Source: an uncultured Lautropia sp. (GTDB taxonomy: Bacteria > Pseudomonadota > Gammaproteobacteria > Burkholderiales > Burkholderiaceae_E). From it: DNA of 21,706 nucleotides. Position numbers and translations under genes: made by a program. The notes under the pieces were generated by a model, which was given only the letters and a program-made list of their open reading frames with translations, made no database searches and was not told the DNA's origin. Location of the stretch: contig CALIXC010000191.1 in assembly GCA_938046755.1 (NCBI GenBank), forward strand, positions 1-21,706, read 5' to 3'. The first letter of the stretch is position 1, and each line of letters opens with the position of its first letter. Of the stretch, positions 1 to 7,571 are shown one piece after another.

Positions 1-2
1 TG

Positions 3-656
3 CAGACCATCATTTCTGCCTACGAGAATCAATCTTTGTCCGAATGGATGGAGGCCAAGGCATCAAACCTATCTGTAATTTTCAGGCACTCCATTGATTT
101 CTTTCATGACGTGTTCATGATTGCATATCAACATGGCCCGGCCACCGTTCAGACATTCATCGATAGATCGTTCTTCTTCCACTCCTACGCAGCCTGGTTC
201 ACCAATCCGATTCTCTGCCTTGTTGCACTAGCATTCGCTCTACGTCACGGTGCAAGCAGGAATCAAACAGGACGTTCTTGGACCTATCCAGAAGGCGCAT
301 GGTCTGCAGCAGTCCTTTCATGCGTTCTCTGGTGCCTCTTGATGTTCAAATCAGGAAGTACCGTCATTCATCAGGGAGCATACTTCTTCAACATCCTGTG
401 CATGATGCTCTGTCTCCTGCTGCTCGGCCGGATCTCCGGCCGACTGCCCGCCATCGTTGCCGCGCTCCATATCCTGTTGTTCCTTTCCGTGTATGCCCCC
501 AACCCTTATGGTGGTGGCCAGCTTTACATGCTTCTTACACTGCTGCTCACGCTCATGTGCGTTGCTTCCTGCCTCCTTCCTTGCAGGCCCGGGAAGCTCG
601 CCACTGACCATGAGAACACCGTCAGATCAGAACGGGTAACCCTCCCTTGTTCCTAG
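3..656 (+). CDS. Multi-pass membrane protein, probable polysaccharide-locus protein (5' end missing)
   Basis: The reading frame is open from the first bases of the window, so this is the C-terminal part of a longer protein. A TTG at 36 lies inside the open frame and is unlikely to be the true start. The visible part has about four to five hydrophobic stretches, including one near the middle with the sequence SGSTVIHQGAYFF, and a short polar tail after a final Leu-rich segment. From memory, a Thr-Val-Ile-His-Gln-Gly turn before a membrane helix occurs in uncharacterised membrane proteins of O-antigen and capsule loci, which may be GT-C-like glycosyltransferases; I cannot assign a reaction. It lies 173 bases upstream of another large membrane protein on the same strand, so the two may belong together. 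Base composition is clearly lower in G+C than the rest of the window, which suggests transfer. Confidence 0.7.
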   Translation, partial: QTIISAYENQSLSEWMEAKASNLSVIFRHSIDFFHDVFMIAYQHGPATVQTFIDRSFFFHSYAAWFTNPILCLVALAFALRHGASRNQTGRSWTYPEGAWSAAVLSCVLWCLLMFKSGSTVIHQGAYFFNILCMMLCLLLLGRISGRLPAIVAALHILLFLSVYAPNPYGGGQLYMLLTLLLTLMCVASCLLPCRPGKLATDHENTVRSERVTLPCS

Positions 657-829
657 AGGTCGGTTGAAAGAATGCTCCCTCGCTCGAAACTGTTTCCGCC
701 ATGCCCCTCACCCTGATCATTCAGCCGTCAACAGCGTTGAATAACCCAAAGAAAAATCTTTCGACACCCCGAACCCCCTTTTGTTCACACGATCTAAGCA
801 CCTGATCATCAGCACAGTCACTCTCAATC

Positions 830-2542
830 ATGAACGAACGAGCCTCCCGGATCATCCGAACTCTCTTCCTGTGCCTGGCCTGGATGCTGATACCCATCTT
901 TCTGGGACTCGCCATCATTGGAGGATACGAGGCCTACTCGCCCATCCCGATGGGCGACATGTGGAACGGCACGCTGGGGTTCTACGTGAATGCCAGCCAT
1001 GGCGACTGGTCTTCATGGTGGGCGCAGCACAACGAGCACCGCATCCTGCTGTCGCGCTTCCTCTTCTGGATGGACGAGGCCTGGTTCTCCGGCAAGGGAC
1101 TATTTCTGATCGTGGCCAACTATCTGCTGGTCGCTGGCGTTGCCATCCTGTTCTTCTTCATCTGGCGTGAGCGATCCCGTGGCTGGGGAACATTCTTCGC
1201 TGTCTTCCTGTCGGTCTGGCTGTTTTCCTGGATCCAGAACGACAATATGATCTGGGGATTTCAGAGCCAGTTTGTGCTGGCCCAGCTCCTTCCCCTCATG
1301 GCCTTCTATTTCCTGCATAGGGCCTGCCAGTCAGACAGTCACGGGGGGCGCTGGTTTGCCGCTTCAGCAACGTGCGGCGTCATGGCGCTGGGCAGCATGG
1401 CCAATGGGGTGATCACGCTGCCCCTGCTAACGCTGCTGGCACTTGCACTGCGCATGAACCACCGGCGGGTACTCATCCTGGCTGCCCTGTCCATTCTGGG
1501 TGTCTTCCTGTACTTCCACGGCTACAAGGCCGTGGGTGGGCACGGCTCGCTGATGCAGTCCTTACAGCAGAACCCCGAAGGGGTGATCGACTACATGCAG
1601 CTCTACCTGGGTGGTCCTTTCTATTTCTTCCTGGGCGAGAACCCGCTGTCGCTCATGTTTGCCCGAATTGCCAGTGTCGTGCTGGTGTCGGGCTCGATCC
1701 TCTGTCTACAGAAGGAACTTTCCGCCTCACATCGCTCCAGTCTGGCGTTGGCGATGCTCTGCTTCATCCTGTACATCGGCGGATCGGCTTTCGGGACGGC
1801 AGGCGGCCGAGCCATCTTCGGCGCCACGCAGGCGTTGACCAGCCGTTACATGACCCCTGCCCTGATGGCATGGGCTGCCTTCTTCGTGCTGGTTGTGCCA
1901 GGTCTGAAGAACATGGCTCGTGGCATCCGCTGGTTCTGGGGCACCCTCTTTGCGCTGCTGGTGATGTCCATGCTGTCCTACCAGCTTCGTGCCACCACCC
2001 CCCGGACCGATGAGCTTTATGATCGCTCGCTGGCCACGTTGGCCATCGAGATGCGCATCCCGGACCAGTCGCAGATCGGGCACATTTTCCCTAATGCCGA
2101 ATGGGTGCTACGCATTGCCCGCACGCCTTCCGAACAGAATCTGTCGGTATTCGCACTCTATCCCTATGCAGACCTCTACGAGCAGCTTGGCAAGCCTCTG
2201 AACAGCTCACTACCACCCGCCGAGTTTCCCCGGTGCCAGGGATTCGTGGATGAAGTGCAGCCCATCCCCGAGGATCCGCGCTACCTGCGAGTACGCGGCT
2301 GGGCATTCGACAAGGAGGCATCCAGCCAGCCTCTGCGCTTGACCATCCTCGACGAACAGGGAGTGGTCTCGGGTTTCGTGCTGAGCGGGATGGCTCGCCC
2401 CGACGTTGCAGCGCTCGTCGATCCGAAGGCGGGTGCCACCGGCTATCGCGGCTACGTCAGGGCGGACCTGCAGGGCAAGCGGCTGTTCTTCGTCAGCGAG
2501 GGCATGGGCTGCCGGGTGAAAACGATGCTGCCGACCCTATAG
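830..2542 (+). CDS. Multi-pass membrane protein, putative GT-C-like glycosyltransferase with C-terminal soluble domain
   Basis: A 570-residue protein. Residues 10-32 form the first membrane helix. An extracytoplasmic loop follows with an acidic motif MGDMW (D43) and a QHNEHR motif (66-71). About eight to ten further hydrophobic helices run to residue 385. A first-loop Asp plus a multi-helix body is the general plan of polyprenyl-phosphate-sugar-dependent GT-C enzymes, so such a role in modifying a surface glycan is inferred, not shown. Residues 326-343 include GRAIFG and a TSRYMTP segment. The last ~100 residues form a soluble, probably beta-rich domain with VRGWAFD (488-494), ARPDV (522-526) and GYRGYV (538-543). 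I have seen this type of tail on polysaccharide-locus membrane proteins, but I cannot name it. No clear Shine-Dalgarno sequence precedes the ATG. The gene ends 7 bases from the stop of the convergent DUF2142 gene. Family assignment is tentative; that it is a real gene is near certain. Confidence 0.85.
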   Translation: MNERASRIIRTLFLCLAWMLIPIFLGLAIIGGYEAYSPIPMGDMWNGTLGFYVNASHGDWSSWWAQHNEHRILLSRFLFWMDEAWFSGKGLFLIVANYLLVAGVAILFFFIWRERSRGWGTFFAVFLSVWLFSWIQNDNMIWGFQSQFVLAQLLPLMAFYFLHRACQSDSHGGRWFAASATCGVMALGSMANGVITLPLLTLLALALRMNHRRVLILAALSILGVFLYFHGYKAVGGHGSLMQSLQQNPEGVIDYMQLYLGGPFYFFLGENPLSLMFARIASVVLVSGSILCLQKELSASHRSSLALAMLCFILYIGGSAFGTAGGRAIFGATQALTSRYMTPALMAWAAFFVLVVPGLKNMARGIRWFWGTLFALLVMSMLSYQLRATTPRTDELYDRSLATLAIEMRIPDQSQIGHIFPNAEWVLRIARTPSEQNLSVFALYPYADLYEQLGKPLNSSLPPAEFPRCQGFVDEVQPIPEDPRYLRVRGWAFDKEASSQPLRLTILDEQGVVSGFVLSGMARPDVAALVDPKAGATGYRGYVRADLQGKRLFFVSEGMGCRVKTMLPTL

Positions 2543-2549
2543 GCAAGGA

Positions 2550-4430
2550 TCATTTCGGCCCCGGGCACCCCGGCATCAGCTGCATGCTGCGATCCTCGCG
2601 GATGGTCATGGTGCATGCCTTCGGAAGAGGTGTCTCCGCAGGGAGGGCGGCGTTCCCGACCGCCGGGCGGAATGTCCAGACGCTGAACGCCGCCTGCCCC
2701 TGGATGATGCGCAGCTCGACCTGTCGGTAGTGCGCCGGCGGTACCTTGGCAAACACATAGGTGTTGTCGGTCACATCATCCAGGCTGATCTCCACCCCAT
2801 GCTGCCGTCCAGCAAAGTCGGTCAGTGTCAGCAGCGCCATGCCCTGCAGCGTCTGGCCATAGGTGCCCACCAGGAAGCCGATGCCGTACGTCGCAGGAGC
2901 GGCCAGTTCAGAAGTTACCAGGGGCAACTGCAGCATGATCGTGCTGCCTGGCCCTAGGGGCGGGCTGGGCTCCAGAGCGCCAGGCTCCGCCTGGACGGCG
3001 TTGGGTAACGCCATGGCCGGCTGCACGTAGTACGCATACAGCAATCGATGCACGCTGACCAGCATGGACACGCCGCCCAGCACGTAGAGCAGCAACCAGC
3101 GCAGACGCCGCTGCCATGGCCGGACGGCAGGCTCCCAGCTACAGACCGCCAGCAGCAGCAACATGGCGGGCACCAGCAGATAGCGCCCCTGCACGCCCTG
3201 CACGAGCGTGGCGGGATGGGGGGTCCAGGTGACCAGCATGGCGAGGAAGGCTAGCAACGTGCCAGCCATGCCGGTCAGTACCAGGGCGCTGCGCGCCAGA
3301 GGCGCCTGCAGCAGATGCCGGGGCGAGGCCAGGCAGGGTACGATCGCCAGAGCCATCAGGCTGGCCAGCCATGCATAGGTACGATGCGTGAGCGGCTGGT
3401 CGAAGAACATACCCAGGAAGGAGGCCACGTAGCTGTTCAACATGGTGCCATCCGTGACGGTATGTCCCAGCACCCTGGCCAGCTGCAAGGGGGCGCTCAG
3501 GTAATAGACGACCACCTGCCCAATGCCCACCTCCCGGGGGATCCGAAAATCGATGGTTGCCGGAATGGCCAGCGCCATCCAGGCCAGAATGGCCACAGTT
3601 GCCGTGGCTGCAGCCGCCCACGGCTGGATTCGGCGCGTCGGCCACGCGGCCGCCGCCATCAGCAGCACCATGGATGCCAGATGGGCCCTGGCAGTTCCCA
3701 GCAGGAACATGGCCAACGCCATCATCCAGAACAGACTGTTGGGTGCTTCCTTGCGCAGGAGCGCCAGCCGCAGGAAGCAGGCAATGACCAGAACGGCCAG
3801 CGCATTGCACAGAAAATCAATGCTGGCCGATGCAGTCTGGAAGAGACTCATGGGAACCAGCAACAACGCAAGCACAGCGGGTTGCGGCCAGAAGATGTAG
3901 AAAGCCAGCGTCAGCACCAGAACCCCAGACGTCATGGCGAAGACTCGAGCCAGATAGTAGCTGTGCTCGACAGTGAGCCCCAGCGTCTTGCCCATGGCCA
4001 GAGCCGTTGCCTGCGGCAGGTAGACCAGCGGGAAGTAATACCCCGTACCCGGCGCGTGGAAGAAGACTTCCTCTCCCCGCCAGGGAATGACCCGTCCAGC
4101 CTGCAGGTCCAGCATGCTTTCCTTGTGGCGCTGGTAGGGATTGTACAGCCTGAAGTACTCCAGCAGGCCCTTGTCCACAGGGCCGCCGGACATGGTGCTG
4201 CCGTTGTGACACAGTGCGTTCTCTCCCTGGCAAGGCTCCGTCTTCAGAAAGACATGGCCTCGGGACAGCAGGTAGGCGCGCACCATGTGATCAGCCTCGT
4301 CCGGAGACTTGCCTGGCGGGATGATGGCCGACAACACGCCCCCCAGCAACAGGGTGATGGCCAGAACCCAACGAAAGGCCACACCTAGAGGCAGGCCCTG
4401 TTGTGAAACAGGAAGAGTGTTGTCCAGCAT
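2550..4430 (-). CDS. DUF2142 family membrane protein (GT-C-like, glycan-associated)
   Basis: A 626-residue multi-pass membrane protein matching DUF2142 by several features. After the first helix (about 20-37) comes PPGKSPDEADH (38-48), the acidic DE..H loop typical of the family. Many hydrophobic helices follow, then the late motif VQGVQGRYLLVP (410-421). DUF2142 members are uncharacterised but resemble GT-C glycosyltransferases that use lipid-linked sugars at the outer face of the inner membrane. A role in side-branching or modifying the O-polysaccharide is therefore inferred. Residues ~490-610 form an extracytoplasmic, beta-rich C-terminal domain after the last helix. Two Cys in the first loop (67 and 74) could form a disulfide. 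It lies downstream of the large glycosyltransferase gene on the same strand, with a 140-base gap, so it is either the last gene of the operon or has its own start signal. The ATG at 4430 is preceded only by a weak purine stretch. Confidence 0.9.
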   Translation of the reverse strand: MLDNTLPVSQQGLPLGVAFRWVLAITLLLGGVLSAIIPPGKSPDEADHMVRAYLLSRGHVFLKTEPCQGENALCHNGSTMSGGPVDKGLLEYFRLYNPYQRHKESMLDLQAGRVIPWRGEEVFFHAPGTGYYFPLVYLPQATALAMGKTLGLTVEHSYYLARVFAMTSGVLVLTLAFYIFWPQPAVLALLLVPMSLFQTASASIDFLCNALAVLVIACFLRLALLRKEAPNSLFWMMALAMFLLGTARAHLASMVLLMAAAAWPTRRIQPWAAAATATVAILAWMALAIPATIDFRIPREVGIGQVVVYYLSAPLQLARVLGHTVTDGTMLNSYVASFLGMFFDQPLTHRTYAWLASLMALAIVPCLASPRHLLQAPLARSALVLTGMAGTLLAFLAMLVTWTPHPATLVQGVQGRYLLVPAMLLLLAVCSWEPAVRPWQRRLRWLLLYVLGGVSMLVSVHRLLYAYYVQPAMALPNAVQAEPGALEPSPPLGPGSTIMLQLPLVTSELAAPATYGIGFLVGTYGQTLQGMALLTLTDFAGRQHGVEISLDDVTDNTYVFAKVPPAHYRQVELRIIQGQAAFSVWTFRPAVGNAALPAETPLPKACTMTIREDRSMQLMPGCPGPK

Positions 4431-4570
4431 GGCCCGATCAGCTTTGTAACAAGACGGACCGGATTGTACAGCTCGCTTTACTCAGGGTTGGCACGCACCC
4501 CCTGCGTCATCGGGATCCGCAGGCCCGCGCCCACGGGAAAGCGTCTGGTGTGGGGCTTGCCGTACAGGCG

Positions 4571-7510
4571 CTACGACGCAACCGGCGCCACTGACACCTC
4601 CAGCGCCGCCACCCGCGAAGGCCACGCCATCGAGAAGTCGTCACCCAGCAGGGTAAGGTTCGGGCTGTAGGCTGGGTCGTCGGCAATGAGGGAGCCCCAG
4701 CGCTGCTTCATGATGGCGGCTTCGGCAGCCAGGCGCTGCTGATTGCAGCCTTCCTGGTCACTGCCCCGGCTGGCAGACTCGTGGTGGATAAAGGAGGCGA
4801 AGGGGTTGTAAAGGTTGCGCAGACCCTGGGCGCGGACTTTCAGGCAGAAGTCCACGTCGTTGTAGGCCACCTTCAGGGTTTCGTCGAAGCCATCAACGGC
4901 CTGGTAGGTGCTCTTCCGGATCATCAGGCAGGCAGCAGTGACGGCGCTGAACATCTGGTGGGCCGAGGCGCGGCCGAAGTAACCGAAGTTGCCGCGCGAA
5001 ATGCCCTTGTGGGCGTGGGAGGCCACGCCGCCGATGCCCAGCACGACGCCACCGTGCTGCAAGGTGTTGTTGGGATACCAGAGCTGGGCGCCCACGCAAC
5101 CGATGTCGGGCTGGCTGGCAAAGGCCAGCATTTCCTCCAGCCAGTCGGTCTGGGTGATCTCGATGTCGTTGTTCATCAGCACCAGGTATTCGCCATCGGC
5201 CTGCGCCACGCCCAGGTTGTTGAGCGCGGAATAGTTGAACGGGATGTCGGCACGGATGACCTTGACGTGCTCATCCTGGGCAATGCTGTCGAGGTAGGCC
5301 AGTGCTTTCTGGTCGGTACTGCCATTGTCCACCACGACGATCTGGTAGTTCAGATAAGCAGTCTTTTCCAGGATGGAGTTGACGCACATGGACAGCAGCT
5401 CCACCCGGTCACGGGTGGGGATAACGATGCTGATGAGCGGCAGCGGGTCGGGCAGGCGGTGCTTGATGCGCAGCAGACCCGGGATACCGGGTGCCGGATA
5501 GACCTGGGTGTATGGCTTGCCGACGCGCTGCAGGTGCGAGGTGATGGATTCGATCTGGGCCCTGAGGGCGTAGTCCTTCTCTTCCAGCGCCAGCGCAGTG
5601 CTGCCAGGGAAGATGCGCCAGTGGTAGAGCACGCGCGGAACGTGAACAATGTTCTCGGGACCCACCTTCTCGATGACGCGCAGGGCCAGATCCCAGTCCT
5701 GGGCGCCTTCGTAGCCGACGCGGAATCCCCCGATCTCTTCAAGCACACTGCGGCGGTAGACGCCGAAGTGGCTGATCATGTTCTGCGACAGGAAGAGTTC
5801 GTAGTTGAACTGGCACTTGAAGTACGGCGCCTGGCGCACGTTGTCTTCGGTGACCTTGTCTTCGTCGGAGTAGATGAGGCCGGCCTGGGGATGCTGGTGT
5901 GCGGCCAGCGCCATGTAGGCCAGTGCATGCGGCGGCAACAGGTCGTCGTTGTCCATCAGCGCGATGTAGTCGCCTGTGGCGATTTCCAGCGCCGAGTTGG
6001 TGGCTGCCGAGATGTGGCCGTTCTTTTCGCGGAAGACGAGCTTGATGCGCGGATCCTCGGCAGCCAGCTCAGTCAGCAGTTCGCGTACGGCGGCATTGGG
6101 CGAGGCGTCGTCAGCAATGCAGATTTCCCAGTGCGGGTAGACCTGGGCCTGCACGGATTCGATGGCCTGGCGCAGGTAGTCCAGCGGCGGGTTGTAGACG
6201 GGCATGACAACCGAAAAAGTCGTGGTGATGCCCAGGTCTTCGATCTTCTGCCCCAGGGCCATCATGGTGGCCTTGTCGGTGGGATCGTAGAGACGCAGCC
6301 AACCGTGGTAGGGGTCTTCACCCGGTTGCAGCAAGGCAGCCCGTGCGGCGGCGGCCGGCACGTTCAGCAGCCGCTCGGCATTGCTGATGCGCGCCTGCAA
6401 GCCCTGAACGCCTTCGTTCCTGAGAATGCTGACGGCCTGGCTGGCGGTCTTTCCCACGCCGCCGCGCATGGCGATGGAGCGGCGTACCAGGGTCGCCTTC
6501 TGGCGGGTGCGGTTGATGGGGGTACCCACCCAGCGGATGGGAGCGGTAATACGCCAGCACAGCGACTGCTGTAAGGCAGTGGCCAGGTGATGCAACTCAA
6601 CAGCATGCTGGTCCGAAGCCTGTCGGGCAGCACGCGCTTCTTCCAGGGCCTGGTTTGCTTCGGCCAAGCGCTCCTTCAGCCGGGCTTCTTCCACCAGCTG
6701 GATGCTATCCAGTTTCTGCTGCAGTTCAGCCTGCGTGCGTTGCAGCTGACTGCATTGTTCGTCGCGCTCGGCCAGCCGGGCAGTGAGTGCCTCGATCTGT
6801 ACCTGCATGCCGGCCTGTACCCGTGCACCCAGCAGCATGTCAGCCACGCCAGCCAGCTGGTTCTGGGCTTCGGGCGTGGCGAAGGTCTGCAGCGCTTGTT
6901 GGAAGGCCTTCGGCACGTTCCTGCCCACTGCCAGCACACCCAGGCCTTGGGCATGAGCAAAGGCCAGATGCGGATATTGGGGTTGCAACTGCTGCCACAG
7001 GACGGCGGCACCACTGTCAGCCTGCTCGATGCCGACCAACAGCACTACGGCATGGTCGGAGAGCCGGTCACGCCAGCTTTCGTATTCATTGCGTACGGTC
7101 TCAGGCGAGTAGCGACCATCGATCAGCAGCAGATCAATGCTACCGGTTGCAAAGCGCGGCAAGGCCTGGGCATCGCCCATGCGCAGCAGGCCTGAGAAGG
7201 CACCGAAATGCTGACGGTTGTAGTCGGATGCTCCGGCTTCCTGCTGCACGCTGTGACGTTGCGCCAGTTCTTCGGCCTGCCAGGTACCCACGGCCCAGCA
7301 ACGGGTGGGCAGGCTGTTCTCGGCCACGGTCTGGCATGCGGCAAAGTAGAGGTTGCCCGACTGGGTGCCCAGCTGGACGAAGGTGGCTGGCTGGAATTCT
7401 TTCACCAACCAGGCCACGAACGGGATGTGGCCCTGCAGGTCGAAGGGAGGAACCAGCCGGTTGGGCCGGAAGGCAAGCACTTGGGCAAGGAGGGAATCCA
7501 TGTCTTTCAT
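4571..7510 (-). CDS. Two-domain family-2 glycosyltransferase with N-terminal methyltransferase-like domain and coiled coil
   Basis: A 979-residue cytoplasmic protein with four regions. Residues 35-160 resemble a class I methyltransferase fold, with FVQLGTQSG (44-52) and LLLIDGRYSPE (127-137). Residues ~232-315 are a predicted coiled coil followed by SLCWRITAPIRW (316-327). A first GT-A domain (~432-640) opens with SVVMPVYNP and carries the DND metal-binding motif (520-522) and QDWDLALR (604-611). A second GT-A domain (~692-915) opens with ISIVIPTRDR and carries NND (780-782). Such tandem GT2 enzymes, often annotated as rhamnosyl- or O-antigen polymerising transferases, build the repeat on undecaprenyl-pyrophosphate at the inner membrane; the sugar cannot be read from sequence. 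The frame is open for 59 more codons upstream, but those overlap the preceding gene and encode an Arg/Cys/Ala-rich stretch with no domain, so the start MKDMDSLL at 7510 is preferred. No strong Shine-Dalgarno precedes it, and a second ATG lies four codons in. Confidence 0.93.
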   Translation of the reverse strand: MKDMDSLLAQVLAFRPNRLVPPFDLQGHIPFVAWLVKEFQPATFVQLGTQSGNLYFAACQTVAENSLPTRCWAVGTWQAEELAQRHSVQQEAGASDYNRQHFGAFSGLLRMGDAQALPRFATGSIDLLLIDGRYSPETVRNEYESWRDRLSDHAVVLLVGIEQADSGAAVLWQQLQPQYPHLAFAHAQGLGVLAVGRNVPKAFQQALQTFATPEAQNQLAGVADMLLGARVQAGMQVQIEALTARLAERDEQCSQLQRTQAELQQKLDSIQLVEEARLKERLAEANQALEEARAARQASDQHAVELHHLATALQQSLCWRITAPIRWVGTPINRTRQKATLVRRSIAMRGGVGKTASQAVSILRNEGVQGLQARISNAERLLNVPAAAARAALLQPGEDPYHGWLRLYDPTDKATMMALGQKIEDLGITTTFSVVMPVYNPPLDYLRQAIESVQAQVYPHWEICIADDASPNAAVRELLTELAAEDPRIKLVFREKNGHISAATNSALEIATGDYIALMDNDDLLPPHALAYMALAAHQHPQAGLIYSDEDKVTEDNVRQAPYFKCQFNYELFLSQNMISHFGVYRRSVLEEIGGFRVGYEGAQDWDLALRVIEKVGPENIVHVPRVLYHWRIFPGSTALALEEKDYALRAQIESITSHLQRVGKPYTQVYPAPGIPGLLRIKHRLPDPLPLISIVIPTRDRVELLSMCVNSILEKTAYLNYQIVVVDNGSTDQKALAYLDSIAQDEHVKVIRADIPFNYSALNNLGVAQADGEYLVLMNNDIEITQTDWLEEMLAFASQPDIGCVGAQLWYPNNTLQHGGVVLGIGGVASHAHKGISRGNFGYFGRASAHQMFSAVTAACLMIRKSTYQAVDGFDETLKVAYNDVDFCLKVRAQGLRNLYNPFASFIHHESASRGSDQEGCNQQRLAAEAAIMKQRWGSLIADDPAYSPNLTLLGDDFSMAWPSRVAALEVSVAPVAS

Positions 7511-7533
7511 CGAGCAGGGCTTGTTCTTGTTTG

Positions 7534-7557
7534 GGACGACGCCCCAGGGCGTGGTCC
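7534..7557 (-). other. Intercistronic stem-loop between methyltransferase and glycosyltransferase genes
   Basis: An inverted repeat ACGCCC/GGGCGT (7539-7544 with 7547-7552, two-base centre) is extended past one mismatch by GGAC/GTCC (7534-7537 with 7554-7557). It begins 14 bases after the upstream stop codon and ends 23 bases before the downstream ATG. No T-run follows on the minus strand, so it is not a normal intrinsic terminator. It could partly attenuate transcription or protect the mRNA from decay. A second short dyad, TCCGG/CCGGA (7555-7559 with 7566-7570), overlaps it. Confidence 0.5.
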
Positions 7558-7571
7558 GGATATGGCCGGAA

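Noticed and set aside
748..761. AAAGA/TCTTT hairpin in the 173-base gap before the second membrane protein
   Set aside because: A five-pair A/T-only stem is expected by chance in this AT-richer stretch and has no supporting context.
4465..4470. TACAAT on the minus strand as a promoter for the DUF2142 gene
   Set aside because: The -10-like match is fair, but the hexamer 17 bases upstream has no resemblance to a -35, so a separate promoter cannot be claimed.
4501..4523. Inverted repeat CCTGCG/CGCAGG between the glycosyltransferase and DUF2142 genes as a terminator
   Set aside because: Only six pairs with an 11-base loop and no T-run on the minus strand; the two genes may still be co-transcribed.
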